The position numbers and the translations under genes were made by a program. From Verrucomicrobiales bacterium (GTDB lineage: Bacteria; Verrucomicrobiota; Verrucomicrobiia; Verrucomicrobiales; DEV007), in NCBI GenBank assembly GCA_029210205.1, contig JARGOD010000001.1, positions 93,380 to 157,379 of the forward strand: a DNA stretch of 64,000 nt, written 5' to 3'. Within the stretch, counting starts at the first letter, position 1. Each line of letters begins with the position of its first letter. The notes below the pieces were generated by a model. The model saw nothing but the letters and a program-made list of their open reading frames with translations, had not been told where the DNA came from and ran no database searches. This document shows, piece by piece, positions 1 to 8,626 of the stretch.

Positions 1-1046
1 TGATCGCCATCTTCAATTTTCGAAAGCCTCGTCAGGAAGCGGTTGAAATGCTCGATCTGGTATGTCTCCAGCTTGATCAGATTCGCAATCGCCTCTTCGT
101 CGTTTCCATGGTGAGAGAGGCCGTGGTAGGACTTATCGATACCGAGGTTCTGCGGCAGAAAACATCCCCCGATCTCCAACGTTGAAACGCGAGTCGAATC
201 AGTTTGCAAAGCAAGAGCAAGCAGCTCGTAGAGCACCGGAAGATCTTCTACCGTGTTCACATTGGAAGGCTTCTCGAACGGTGCTTTCGGCTTGGGATGA
301 CTTGCCCAGCGCTCGCGCAACTCAAGTCGTTTCTCCACATCTCTGATTGAGGTGAAGTATTCGTCGAGCTTGTCTTTGTCCTCGCGGTTCACTCGCTTTG
401 AAAGTCGATTTGCGTCCTCCAGAACCGAATCCAGAATCGAAGCTTGAATGCGATTCTCCTCGACCCGTTCGACTTTGCGCTGCTCGGAGTCTTCAACGAA
501 AAGCTTCTCAAACAACTCAGCCGGTCCTGTGATCGGAGGGACACGCACGCCGGATTTGGTCCAGGCGATCTGGCAGCCACCGTGAATTCCCCCCTCTGAT
601 CCAATCGTGAGCGATGGGAAGCGAGTTTCCACGCCGACCTCATCAGCGATAAACTGATCGAGCGAAACATTCCCATCGGGACGGTTCTGCGCTTCGGAAT
701 TCAAGACCCCGGAAAGGAAAGAGTGCACCGCAAAATGTCCACCTTTGATCCCATGGTCGAGACCACGATAAACCGTCATTTTATCCCGGTTTTCTGAGAG
801 AGGTTTCAGGAGCGTCGTTTCCTCGTAGCTCTTGCCTTCCGTCTCCGGGAAAAAGGATTTTTGCTGGAATCCAAGAAGGTTGCCTACCGCGACAAAGCGC
901 TTCGCCCCGACGCCGGCACCGCGAGTTGATTGAATCGCTGCAGACTTACCGGCCTCCTTGGCCATAAGCGAAGGAAGCCCGGGAAGGGCAAGACTTGCTC
1001 CCACGGTCCTGAGGACGAATCGGCGACGGTTGATGGGCTTGGCCAT
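1..1046 (-). CDS. DUF1552 domain protein (3' part beyond window edge)
   Basis: The reading frame is open from an ATG at 1046 to the left edge, so the C-terminus is missing. The N-terminus has a twin-arginine export motif (NRRRFVLR) followed by a hydrophobic stretch. The body contains the conserved blocks of the DUF1552 family: a YRGLDHG block, an HSFLSG block and a TIGSEGGIHGG-like block. DUF1552 proteins are secreted proteins of unknown biochemical role, common in Planctomycetes and Verrucomicrobia, and are normally encoded next to planctomycete-type cytochrome genes (DUF1592/DUF1587/DUF1595). The expected partner would lie outside the window to the left. The family assignment is from recognition of these blocks; function is unknown. 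Confidence 0.82.
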   Translation of the reverse strand, partial: MAKPINRRRFVLRTVGASLALPGLPSLMAKEAGKSAAIQSTRGAGVGAKRFVAVGNLLGFQQKSFFPETEGKSYEETTLLKPLSENRDKMTVYRGLDHGIKGGHFAVHSFLSGVLNSEAQNRPDGNVSLDQFIADEVGVETRFPSLTIGSEGGIHGGCQIAWTKSGVRVPPITGPAELFEKLFVEDSEQRKVERVEENRIQASILDSVLEDANRLSKRVNREDKDKLDEYFTSIRDVEKRLELRERWASHPKPKAPFEKPSNVNTVEDLPVLYELLALALQTDSTRVSTLEIGGCFLPQNLGIDKSYHGLSHHGNDEEAIANLIKLETYQIEHFNRFLTRLSKIEDGD

Positions 1047-1175
1047 TGTCTAACGTCTTCGTAAATAGATGATTCGCAAATGCCAGCTGGGGACGTTTTG
1101 ACGTGTCGAATTCAGGCAGCGTTAGCATCATAAAAAAAATTCGCAACAAAACGCCTTGAGCATCGTTTCAACTGT

Positions 1176-2444
1176 ATGCGCCGATCTACTCTTACGTTTC
1201 TTACCATTGCCTTGGCCTCCTCGACAACGGCCTTCGCTGACTGGACTCAGTTTCGCGGTCCTAATGCCCTCGGAGTTTCAGAAGTTAGCGTCCCGACTTC
1301 GTGGAGCTCAACTGAGAATTTGAAATGGATGACCGAGCTTCCCGGCGAGGGCAGTTCTTCACCGATCATCTCAGGAGATGCCATATTTGTCACCAGCTAC
1401 ACCGGCGAGGGTGACGGCATTATGCGTCATCTCATGAAAATCGATTTCAAGAGCGGTGAGATTCTTTGGGAGAAAGCCGTCGCGACTGAGTTTACGGAGG
1501 ACGCGGCTCGCGGGTACATCACGGAACACGGATGGGCAAGCAATACGCCAGTAACAGACGGTGAATCAGTCTTTTGTTACTTTGGGAAAGCAGGTGTCTA
1601 TGCCTTCGATCTAGACGGCAATGAACTCTGGAAGGCCTCGACCGGACCTCAGTCCTCCGGCAAGAGATGGGGATCTGCTTCCAGCCCGATCCTCTTTGGA
1701 GATCTTCTCATCGTTCCCGCAGGCGACGAGACACGCGCGATCATTGCCTTTAATAAGACGACTGGAGAAGAGGCCTGGCGATATGAAAGCCCCGTCACGG
1801 AAGAAACTTATGGCACGCCAATCATCGTTGAAATCGACGGCTCACGCACGGATCTCGTCTTTGCAGCCGCGACGCGCTGGGTTGGCCTAAATCCTGACAC
1901 AGGGGAGCAAGTCTGGTTCGCGAACTACAACCTCCCCGGAAACATGTCGAACACGACTCACCTTTCCGGGGATATTCTCACAATCTCCGGAGGGTTTCCC
2001 CGAACGGCGCGTGTTGCCGTCAAAACTGGTGGAGTTGGCGATATCACCGATGACATACTCTACGACACTCAGAAACCGACGACTTATATGACGATGCCCG
2101 TGGAAGTCGATGGCGTTCTTTACTGGATCTCAGACAGTGGTATCGCGTTCGCTGCTGAGCCAGGTGAAGCGGAAGAATTGTGGCAGGAGCGAGTCCCCGA
2201 CCTGAAAGGTGCGGGAGGGCGCGGAAAGCCATTCTATGCTTCCCCAATCGTCGCTGGCGGGAAAATTTACGTTGTGAGTCGTGCCAATGGCACTTTTGTG
2301 ATTGAACCGTCGCGTGAGGGTCTCAAGGTCCTCTCACAGAACACTTTTGAAGACGATGAGACAATTTACAACGCTACTGCTGCGGTCTCTCAAGGTAAGC
2401 TTCTCATCCGCTCCCAGAACAAGCTCTACTGTGTCGGAGAGTAG
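1176..2444 (+). CDS. Secreted PQQ-like beta-propeller protein
   Basis: This is a 422-residue exported protein with a signal peptide (about residues 1-21) followed by WTQFRGPNALG, the usual opening of PVC-group PQQ-like propellers. Repeated blade motifs of the type 'ID..SGE.LW', 'FDLDGNELWK', 'FNKTTGEEAWRY' and 'LNPDTGEQVWF' run along its length, and it closes with a 'LLIRSQNKLYCVGE' blade that completes the propeller. No dehydrogenase active-site signature is evident, so it is more likely a binding or scaffold protein than an enzyme. It is a paralogue of the protein at 13883-15127. It is transcribed divergently from the DUF1552 gene across 129 bases and ends at a bidirectional terminator. Confidence 0.85.
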   Translation: MRRSTLTFLTIALASSTTAFADWTQFRGPNALGVSEVSVPTSWSSTENLKWMTELPGEGSSSPIISGDAIFVTSYTGEGDGIMRHLMKIDFKSGEILWEKAVATEFTEDAARGYITEHGWASNTPVTDGESVFCYFGKAGVYAFDLDGNELWKASTGPQSSGKRWGSASSPILFGDLLIVPAGDETRAIIAFNKTTGEEAWRYESPVTEETYGTPIIVEIDGSRTDLVFAAATRWVGLNPDTGEQVWFANYNLPGNMSNTTHLSGDILTISGGFPRTARVAVKTGGVGDITDDILYDTQKPTTYMTMPVEVDGVLYWISDSGIAFAAEPGEAEELWQERVPDLKGAGGRGKPFYASPIVAGGKIYVVSRANGTFVIEPSREGLKVLSQNTFEDDETIYNATAAVSQGKLLIRSQNKLYCVGE

Positions 2445-2528
2445 GTCTTCCTTCTCTATCCTAGAGTGGCGGGATTCGGAGTTGAATCGATCAGGATGAA
2501 TCTGCCCCATTTTCCATATTAGGACGAA

Positions 2529-2559
2529 AAAAGGGCGCAGAATTGTCCTGCGCCCTTTT
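2529..2559. terminator. Bidirectional intrinsic terminator
   Basis: A 12-bp perfect inverted repeat (AAAAGGGCGCAG, loop of 7, CTGCGCCCTTTT) lies between two convergent genes. The A-tract on one side and T-tract on the other let it stop transcription from both the PQQ propeller gene and the oxidoreductase gene. Confidence 0.85.
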
Positions 2560-2582
2560 CGAAAATTCTTACGTCGTCAGAA

Positions 2583-3659
2583 TTAAATTGCGACGGGCTT
2601 GCCGCTCCCGGCAGACTCATAGACTGCGTCAATGATCTGCATGAGGGCAAGTCCCTGCTCCGCATTGTTGAGTGGAGCTGACTTGCCTTCGATAGCCTCG
2701 ATGAAGTTTGCCGCTGAGTTTATCCGACCCATGTCTTCGCACTCTTCAACTTCGATCGTCTTGTCGACAGACTTTCCGTCTTCCTGAACGTAGAGCTCGC
2801 AGGTATCGATCGCAGTCTCGTCGTCTCCGTCGGAGCCGAAAAGCCGCTCAACCTTACCTCCCGCAGTGATTCCTTGAAAGACGACAGAAACCTCTTCCCG
2901 CTTCACCATCTCGGCCCAGGACATCTGAAAACTCAAAGTTTGTCCTGTTTCAAAAGTCACGAAACCATGAGCGGCTGATTCAACATCAGTGACCCCGCCC
3001 TCGCGGTCCGGGATCCCCCACGGACCTTTGAAATCTTTGTTTGTAATGTGATCATCAAACGTGTTCCCAACGACAAAAGCAGGCTTGGGATTCCCCATGA
3101 AATACATCGCGAGATCAAGCATGTGGAGCAGGTCGATGACCGGACCACCTCCTGAGAGCGCCTTTGTCGTAAACCAGCCACCGAAACCGGGAATACCAGT
3201 GCGACGCGCCCACTTTGCCTGCGCTGAATTGATTTTTCCAACTACACCGGACTCGATGAACTTCATCATCTCACGAGACTCAGGACGAGCGCGGTTATTG
3301 AAGTTAAACATGAGGAATTTGCCTGCCTTGTCGCGGGCGGCGATCATTTCCTCAACCTCGGGAGCACTGATCGCAGGCGGCTTCTCGCAAAAGACATGCT
3401 TACCAGCTTCGAGAGCTTGAATCGCGAGAGGAGCATGAAACTTGTTCGGAACAATAATTGAAACCGCATCGATATCGCTCGCGAGCATTTCTGCAACGTC
3501 CCCATATGAAGTGGGGATATCGTTCGACTCAGCCGAAGCCTTTGCCGCCTCTGCATTCACATCCGCCATCGCGACGACTTCGGCGCCGGCCTGACGAAAT
3601 CCTGCTATATGATAGTGGGCCATTCCGCCCGCTCCGATCACTCCTACTTTGATTGCCAT
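2583..3659 (-). CDS. Gfo/Idh/MocA family NAD(P)-dependent oxidoreductase
   Basis: This is a 358-residue cytoplasmic protein with an N-terminal Rossmann fold whose dinucleotide loop reads GVIGAGGMA at residues 6-14. The family's FCEKPP motif follows near residue 95, and its Lys is the conserved nicotinamide-side residue. The C-terminal alpha/beta domain contains GGGPVIDLLHMLD, with the usual conserved Asp and His of the substrate pocket. Family members oxidise or reduce sugars, inositols and related polyols; the substrate cannot be told from sequence. No signal peptide is present. The ATG start is the first in frame. Confidence 0.9.
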   Translation of the reverse strand: MAIKVGVIGAGGMAHYHIAGFRQAGAEVVAMADVNAEAAKASAESNDIPTSYGDVAEMLASDIDAVSIIVPNKFHAPLAIQALEAGKHVFCEKPPAISAPEVEEMIAARDKAGKFLMFNFNNRARPESREMMKFIESGVVGKINSAQAKWARRTGIPGFGGWFTTKALSGGGPVIDLLHMLDLAMYFMGNPKPAFVVGNTFDDHITNKDFKGPWGIPDREGGVTDVESAAHGFVTFETGQTLSFQMSWAEMVKREEVSVVFQGITAGGKVERLFGSDGDDETAIDTCELYVQEDGKSVDKTIEVEECEDMGRINSAANFIEAIEGKSAPLNNAEQGLALMQIIDAVYESAGSGKPVAI

Positions 3660-3706
3660 AAATGTAAGTTTTACTCTGAAATTTGAAATTTGCTAGAATC
3701 CGCAGC

Positions 3707-4306
3707 CTAATCCTCCGGTTCACCCTCGCCGCTCGGCTCATTACCGGCAGTATCTGTTGTCTCGGGAGCCGCCTCCACAGGAATTTCAACTTTCATCCCT
3801 GCCTCCTCTGCCATCTTGGCAGTCAACTCAGTGATATCGACTTCTGCAACAGAAGCGATGAAAGGCGGCGTAACTTTCATGAGAACAACGTCGAGATCCT
3901 TCTCCTCGGCCGCCTTTAAGGCGATCGGTTCGATTTGAATTCTAAACTCACTAATCAAGCGAGCGCGCTCTTGTGCGAGGGTCTGTTGAGCTTGGGCCTT
4001 AAGACGATTGAATTCAGCATTGAGCTGTTGATTCGATGCCAATATCTGGCGTCGCTGTTCCTCTGTCGGGTTTTCCCCCGCGGACTGCTCCAAACCGGTC
4101 ATTTGGCTTTGCAGCTGGGCCTGGGTCTTTTTCAAATCTTCATTCAACTGGTTTTGCATCTCGATGAGATCAACCTGAACCTTCTCTTCCACACCAAGGT
4201 GCCGAGCAACCGCATCAATATCGAGGACCGCAACGCCTCCTTTCTGCGCGCTGGCAGAACAAAGCAGGAGAATGGTCGTAAACGTTGCCAGTATAAACTT
4301 CATCAT
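3707..4306 (-). CDS. OmpH/Skp-family periplasmic chaperone-like protein
   Basis: This 199-residue protein has a signal peptide (about residues 1-20, ending SASAQ). A beta-strand 'GVAVLDID' start is followed by a long Gln/Glu/Lys/Arg-rich coiled coil (about residues 40-135) and an acidic, low-complexity tail ending GEGEPED. This is the Skp/OmpH plan, in which a trimer with helical tentacles holds unfolded outer-membrane proteins in the periplasm. A TTG lies two codons upstream, but the ATG pair at 4306/4303 is the more likely start. In many bacteria skp sits beside bamA and lpxD; here it stands alone, so a lineage-specific paralogue is possible. Confidence 0.8.
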   Translation of the reverse strand: MMKFILATFTTILLLCSASAQKGGVAVLDIDAVARHLGVEEKVQVDLIEMQNQLNEDLKKTQAQLQSQMTGLEQSAGENPTEEQRRQILASNQQLNAEFNRLKAQAQQTLAQERARLISEFRIQIEPIALKAAEEKDLDVVLMKVTPPFIASVAEVDITELTAKMAEEAGMKVEIPVEAAPETTDTAGNEPSGEGEPED

Positions 4307-4464
4307 AGTCAAAATTCGAAATTTGGTAAGGCGCCGAACCTAGACCAGAGTGGGGCTGAAAGTCCAGATATTTTACTATGCCAGTCGGATAGCTTGACTG
4401 AATAAATACACCTCATGAAACGTCCTTCAAAGATCTGTAAGTCCACTCCGGTGCAGTATCTTCT

Positions 4465-5601
4465 ATGACGGAATCTACGAAAAATCTCTCGGCATCGTGT
4501 CTGGTATCAAGTCCATTTGATCAAGAATTGATTCAACAAGCCGCTCATGCCTGCCTAAATAAGCTCGGCAGCGATCCCGACCTTGTCGTTGCCTTTGTCA
4601 CGTCTGACTACAAACCTCATCTGAAGGCATTGACTGAATCGCTCCAGATCGATGGTCATGCCTCTACGATTATCGGCGGCAGCGCCTGTGGATTGGCGGG
4701 AGTAAGCCGCGAGCAGGAGCACATCAGCGGAATTTCCCTGCTTTTCCTTTGCATGCCAGAGACAGACATCAAAATCGGCGAAGATATCGTTTCGGGCGCG
4801 ATTCCCGATGCAGCGCTCTTGCTCAGCAACCCTCTCGAAACCACTTTTGATTCCCTGCTTGAAAAATGGGACGACAAATTTCCGGGCTGTCCTCTCGTCG
4901 GAGGAAATATCACAGGAGGACCGGATGAGGAAGCTCTCTTCTTGTTCAATGAGTGCGGCGAGGTCATTTCAGGAAGTCTTCTCGCGCACTTCACCGGCGG
5001 GGTCAAAGTTGAGTCACTCGTCGCTCCGGGATGTCGGCCGATCGGGAACCCTATGGTCGTCACTGAAGCAGAGGGCGATGAGGTCCTCTCACTCGGACGC
5101 CGGGAACCTTTCGATGTTCTCGAGGAAACGTTCTCGGCCCTTGGTGAAGATCTCCAGATCGAGGCTGAGGGAAACATCTTCGCCGGGGTGGTCATCAATG
5201 AGCAAACGGACGAGTTCGAAAGTGGCGATTTCAGAATTCACCAAATTGTCAGTGCGAGGCTTGAGGATGGCCGCCTCAAGCTAGGTTCTCCGGTCAGGGC
5301 CGGTCAAACGATGCAGTTCCAGCTTCGCGATTCGCTCGCTGCCGAGATGCTGCTACGATCAGAGTGTGATCGAATTTTTGAGGCTTCAGGAAAGCCGTTT
5401 GCTGCCCTTCTCTTTATGGGGATGGGCCGCGGCAAGAATCTTTTCGGTGTGGAAGACCGCAATGTGAGAACTTTTGAGGAAACATTCGGGAAGGTACCTC
5501 TGACAGGAATTCATTCGTTTGGTGAGGTGGGTTCTGCTAGTTCCATGACCGAGCGCCACGATCATTCCATCTGCGGGGCACTTTTTTATTCAAAGGATTG
5601 A
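4465..5601 (+). CDS. FIST-domain sensory protein
   Basis: This 378-residue soluble protein has no signal peptide. The N-terminal half (to about residue 225) matches the FIST_N type, with 'ASTIIGGSACGLAG' and 'CPLVGGNITGG'. The C-terminal half matches FIST_C, with 'LLFMGMGRGKNLFG' and 'GIHSFGEVGS'. FIST domains are predicted small-ligand sensors, possibly for amino acids, usually tied to signal transduction. No output domain is attached, so it may act with a partner. A 17-codon frame begins at 4414 (MKRPSKICK...) and its stop overlaps this start, which may be a coincidental leader. The gene is convergent with the subtilase gene, with a gap of only 6 bases. Confidence 0.85.
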   Translation: MTESTKNLSASCLVSSPFDQELIQQAAHACLNKLGSDPDLVVAFVTSDYKPHLKALTESLQIDGHASTIIGGSACGLAGVSREQEHISGISLLFLCMPETDIKIGEDIVSGAIPDAALLLSNPLETTFDSLLEKWDDKFPGCPLVGGNITGGPDEEALFLFNECGEVISGSLLAHFTGGVKVESLVAPGCRPIGNPMVVTEAEGDEVLSLGRREPFDVLEETFSALGEDLQIEAEGNIFAGVVINEQTDEFESGDFRIHQIVSARLEDGRLKLGSPVRAGQTMQFQLRDSLAAEMLLRSECDRIFEASGKPFAALLFMGMGRGKNLFGVEDRNVRTFEETFGKVPLTGIHSFGEVGSASSMTERHDHSICGALFYSKD

Positions 5602-5607
5602 GCTGGC

Positions 5608-6363
5608 TCAATTCTCACGCAAGCTGGCCAACGCCACCTTCAACTGAAACGCCGTCAAATCAGGGAAGTGCTGTCGGAGTTTCGCTGCGATCCCCGTGAT
5701 CTGCGGACAGGCAAAACTTGTTCCCGTGAACTGCTGCCATCCACCAGCCGGGGTAGGAGCGTCGACGTAGACTCCACTGGCTTCCACCTCAGTGACCCGA
5801 TCAGAGAAGAAGCGGAAATTCAGTGGATCTTCGAAGTAATCCATGTCCACACCCACGACCGAAGCAAGTCCTGCGGGATAGCCGACTTTATTCCGTTTGT
5901 TGTCCTTGGCGGCAACCCAGAGCATTCCCTGGTAGTAGGCTTTGTCGGCGAGACGGGCTAACTGCTCGTAACTGGACTCAGTCCCGAGGCTGAGATTCAA
6001 AATGTCCCACTGCTGCTCAACCGCGAATTCCAAAGCGGCGAGCAGCTTTTGTGATGTTGCGCTATGACTTGCCCCAATGACACGAACACTGTGCAGTTCC
6101 GCTTCGGGGGCGTGTTGGTGAATAATGTAGGCACACGCTGTCCCGTGATCGATAACATCCTCCCCTTTCGCCAGTGAAACGATTTCCGGTTTACCGCGCC
6201 TGTACTCGACGACTTCGTAGTTACCCACCACCGCTCCATTCAACTCTGGCAAGTCAGATGCCACGCCGGAATCAAGAATCCCCACTTTGACGCCTTTTCC
6301 AGTCCCGCTGGCAAGACATTCACGGAGGCGCTCCTGATCAACCACCCGGTCAAATGTCTTCAT
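5608..6363 (-). CDS. Small intracellular S8 (subtilisin-like) serine protease
   Basis: The protein is 251 residues from the ATG at 6363; a TTG 8 codons upstream is less likely. The full catalytic triad is visible: Asp31 in GILDSGV, His73 in DHGTACA and Ser216 in GTSFACPQ. No signal peptide, propeptide or other domain is present, so it is close to a bare catalytic domain and probably cytoplasmic. Its start overlaps the end of the upstream GAF gene by 14 bases, which implies translational coupling. The pairing suggests a protease controlled by, or acting with, a GAF sensor. It is also the closest protease to the RiPP locus, but the distance (2.3 kb) and an intervening opposite-strand gene make a leader-peptidase role only a guess. 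Confidence 0.85.
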   Translation of the reverse strand: MKTFDRVVDQERLRECLASGTGKGVKVGILDSGVASDLPELNGAVVGNYEVVEYRRGKPEIVSLAKGEDVIDHGTACAYIIHQHAPEAELHSVRVIGASHSATSQKLLAALEFAVEQQWDILNLSLGTESSYEQLARLADKAYYQGMLWVAAKDNKRNKVGYPAGLASVVGVDMDYFEDPLNFRFFSDRVTEVEASGVYVDAPTPAGGWQQFTGTSFACPQITGIAAKLRQHFPDLTAFQLKVALASLREN

Positions 6364-7084
6364 GTCTATCTTCCTCTTCCTCTGCAAACTCGCCTAGCAA
6401 ATCAGCCATCCTCGAAAGCATTTCACGTTCCTTTTCGGGTAATGAGAGGGACTTTTCTGCGATCAAAGCCGGGATACGAAATTTGTGAGCGACCTCGCTG
6501 GCACGCGCGAGCCCCCCCATTTCCTCGAGTCCGAATTCACTCACATGCTCGGCAATTTCCAGCTCAGCTACCGAGGTGCTGAACTCGATCTTGCGATAGA
6601 GTTTCATCGCCGTTGCATAGATTTCACCGAAGCCTTGCGCCGCTTTCAAGTCCTGAATTGAAAACGGTGTCTCCGAGGCTTCCCCGCAGCGATTCACGAA
6701 TGTTGCGACCCCGTAGACGCGATCGTCATCAATGATCGGAACGGCGAGGAGAAACTGCGTCTCAATTTGCGCGACTTCGTCCACCTTAGAGACACCCGGA
6801 CTTTCCGGATGAACCTTTGCCATGGCCTGACGTGAACTGAATACATAACCACTCACCGAACGGGAAACCGAAACCGTGATGTCAGACCCCTCAAGCGCGG
6901 GGTTCATAGACACGAGAAACCGGAGCTCGGTCTGATCATCTGAAGGAATCAAAATTGACCCTTCCGAGGCCGAAATCGCCTCACAAGTATCTTTCACCAG
7001 TTGACGCAACATTTCAGCCGCATCGAGAAGAATCCCGTCGCCATGCTTATGGATGCGCTTCAACGCCGTCGCGAAATCGGACAT
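6350..7084 (-). CDS. GAF-domain protein
   Basis: The protein is 244 residues from the ATG at 7084 (MSDFATALKRIHKHGDG). A further upstream ATG at 7168 would add 28 residues that look non-coding. The segment from about 20 to 165 has the GAF pattern: 'CEAISASEGSILIP', 'SGYVFSSRQAMAKVHPES', 'ETQFLLAVPIIDDDRVYGVATFVNR'. GAF domains bind cyclic nucleotides, heme or other small ligands, and no ligand can be assigned here. The C-terminal 80 residues are helical and end in a run of Glu/Asp. No kinase, cyclase or DNA-binding domain is attached. It is the first gene of a two-gene operon with the subtilase. Confidence 0.8.
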   Translation of the reverse strand: MSDFATALKRIHKHGDGILLDAAEMLRQLVKDTCEAISASEGSILIPSDDQTELRFLVSMNPALEGSDITVSVSRSVSGYVFSSRQAMAKVHPESPGVSKVDEVAQIETQFLLAVPIIDDDRVYGVATFVNRCGEASETPFSIQDLKAAQGFGEIYATAMKLYRKIEFSTSVAELEIAEHVSEFGLEEMGGLARASEVAHKFRIPALIAEKSLSLPEKEREMLSRMADLLGEFAEEEEDRHEDI

Positions 7085-7192
7085 GAGAGGAATAGAACAC
7101 AAGCGACAGAAAAGAGCACGTCGATTCGTCTTCTTTTCTTGAACCTCTGGATAACTACCCATTAGCATAGAAATCGATTCATCCCGTATTTA

Positions 7193-8626
7193 ATGATCAC
7201 TTGTAGAAACGCAGCTCTTTTCATTTTCTCCACGTTCTGTCTCATCTTCCCATCGGCAGCGAGGAGTAACGAAGTCGCTGAGTTAAATGACTTGCTCAAT
7301 AACTACGCTGAAAAACAGAAAGAGATTTCTCTGCCTTTCGTTGAATCACGAAACGCTCTTCGCGCAAAGTATGAGGCAATGCTCAAGCCGCTTCTCGCAA
7401 ATGCAACCCGTCAGGGCAATCTGAGTCAGGCTCTCGTGGTAAAAAAGGAACTTGAAGGGCTAAGTTTGGGAAGACTGAGTGAACTCGCGGAGGATGTCCC
7501 GGAAGACCTTTCGCGCCTGCGCAACATCTACGATTCAGAACTCGAGAAAATCGACACGAAGGAAAAAGAGGAACTTGGCAAGCTGATCCCACTCCTAATA
7601 GAGTCGCTTGATAATTTGGAGATCATGCTCACCAAAAATGCCCGCCTTAATGATGCTGTAGTAGTCAACTCCGTAAAGGTCAGGTTTCAAAAAGAGTCTA
7701 CCAATTTCGTCGCCTCACAGAGCACATCTCCCAGTGAAACGATCAGTCGAAGCGAACTTGAACGGCGACGAGAAGAAGGAGGAAAGCTTCGCATCGAAGG
7801 AGCATTTTTACCGGGAATGCCGGCCATGATTCCGGAATTGGATAAGTTGCCTTCTGACTTTATCTCGGTCTTTGCTTTCCGCAGCAGTTGGGTCGCACTT
7901 CGGGCGAACGGCAAGTCGTTAGTAATTGGACTAAACCGTGACAAAACAGTCGTCGAATCAACTGACGACATGAATATTCGTCTCATCGGTAACGGCTACG
8001 ACGCCTTTATCTACACGAAGGATAAAATGCTCCACCGTCTCGTTAACTGGGAACTCAATCACCTCAATGCAACCATAAGCAACCCCATCGCCTTAGCGGG
8101 AGGTCATGCTACCGGCCTTCTGCTTAACTCAAGAGGTGATCCAGAGGCCCGCGGAGGAAGTACGCTTGCCGTTCCACCTGAGGACTTTCGGAGAAACATC
8201 AAGGCGCTCGCTTCTACAAAGCACACCTTTCTAACTCTGAGTGAGGACGGAGTCGCCCGCATCTGGAACATGCGGGAAGGACGCGAAATGAAATCCCCTG
8301 AGCTTGAAGCGAGAAAGATCGAACGTATCGAAGGGGGACAAAGCCACTATCTCATCGAAGACATCGAGGGTCATGTCATTGCCATCGACGTCTCGGGTTC
8401 ATCAGCTGTCTCGGGATTTGTTCCAAACTTTGCTCATTCTCCCCACCAGATCAGAGCCGGAGGCAACATGAGTGCGGTTCAAATGCTGGACGGTACGTGG
8501 AAAGCCTGGGGCGAAGACAATGCCTTGTCCGATACAGTCGACAGAGCCGGAAAGGCCAATGACCTCGACCTCTATTCAGGGGAATCTTCTGAGTATGTCA
8601 TCTGGATAGAGAATCCAACAGACTAG
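7193..8626 (+). CDS. Secreted coiled-coil protein with RCC1-like C-terminal region
   Basis: This 477-residue protein has a signal peptide (about residues 1-25). A helical region (about 26-165) follows, with heptad-like Leu/Ala/Glu/Lys spacing and the pattern 'Y...LKPLLANATRQGNLSQAL'. The C-terminal half has propeller-like repeats, including 'FLTLSEDGVARIWN' and 'IRAGGNMSAVQMLDGTWKAWGEDN', which resembles an RCC1 repeat. The N-terminal helical region resembles the protein at 41497-42426, so this appears to be a lineage-specific secreted family. The function is unknown. The stop codon abuts the convergent stop of the DUF692 gene. Confidence 0.75.
   Translation: MITCRNAALFIFSTFCLIFPSAARSNEVAELNDLLNNYAEKQKEISLPFVESRNALRAKYEAMLKPLLANATRQGNLSQALVVKKELEGLSLGRLSELAEDVPEDLSRLRNIYDSELEKIDTKEKEELGKLIPLLIESLDNLEIMLTKNARLNDAVVVNSVKVRFQKESTNFVASQSTSPSETISRSELERRREEGGKLRIEGAFLPGMPAMIPELDKLPSDFISVFAFRSSWVALRANGKSLVIGLNRDKTVVESTDDMNIRLIGNGYDAFIYTKDKMLHRLVNWELNHLNATISNPIALAGGHATGLLLNSRGDPEARGGSTLAVPPEDFRRNIKALASTKHTFLTLSEDGVARIWNMREGREMKSPELEARKIERIEGGQSHYLIEDIEGHVIAIDVSGSSAVSGFVPNFAHSPHQIRAGGNMSAVQMLDGTWKAWGEDNALSDTVDRAGKANDLDLYSGESSEYVIWIENPTD

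Noticed and set aside
4414..4467. A 17-codon frame whose stop overlaps the FIST gene start
   Set aside because: Too short and without recognisable features; could be a leader peptide but is probably chance.
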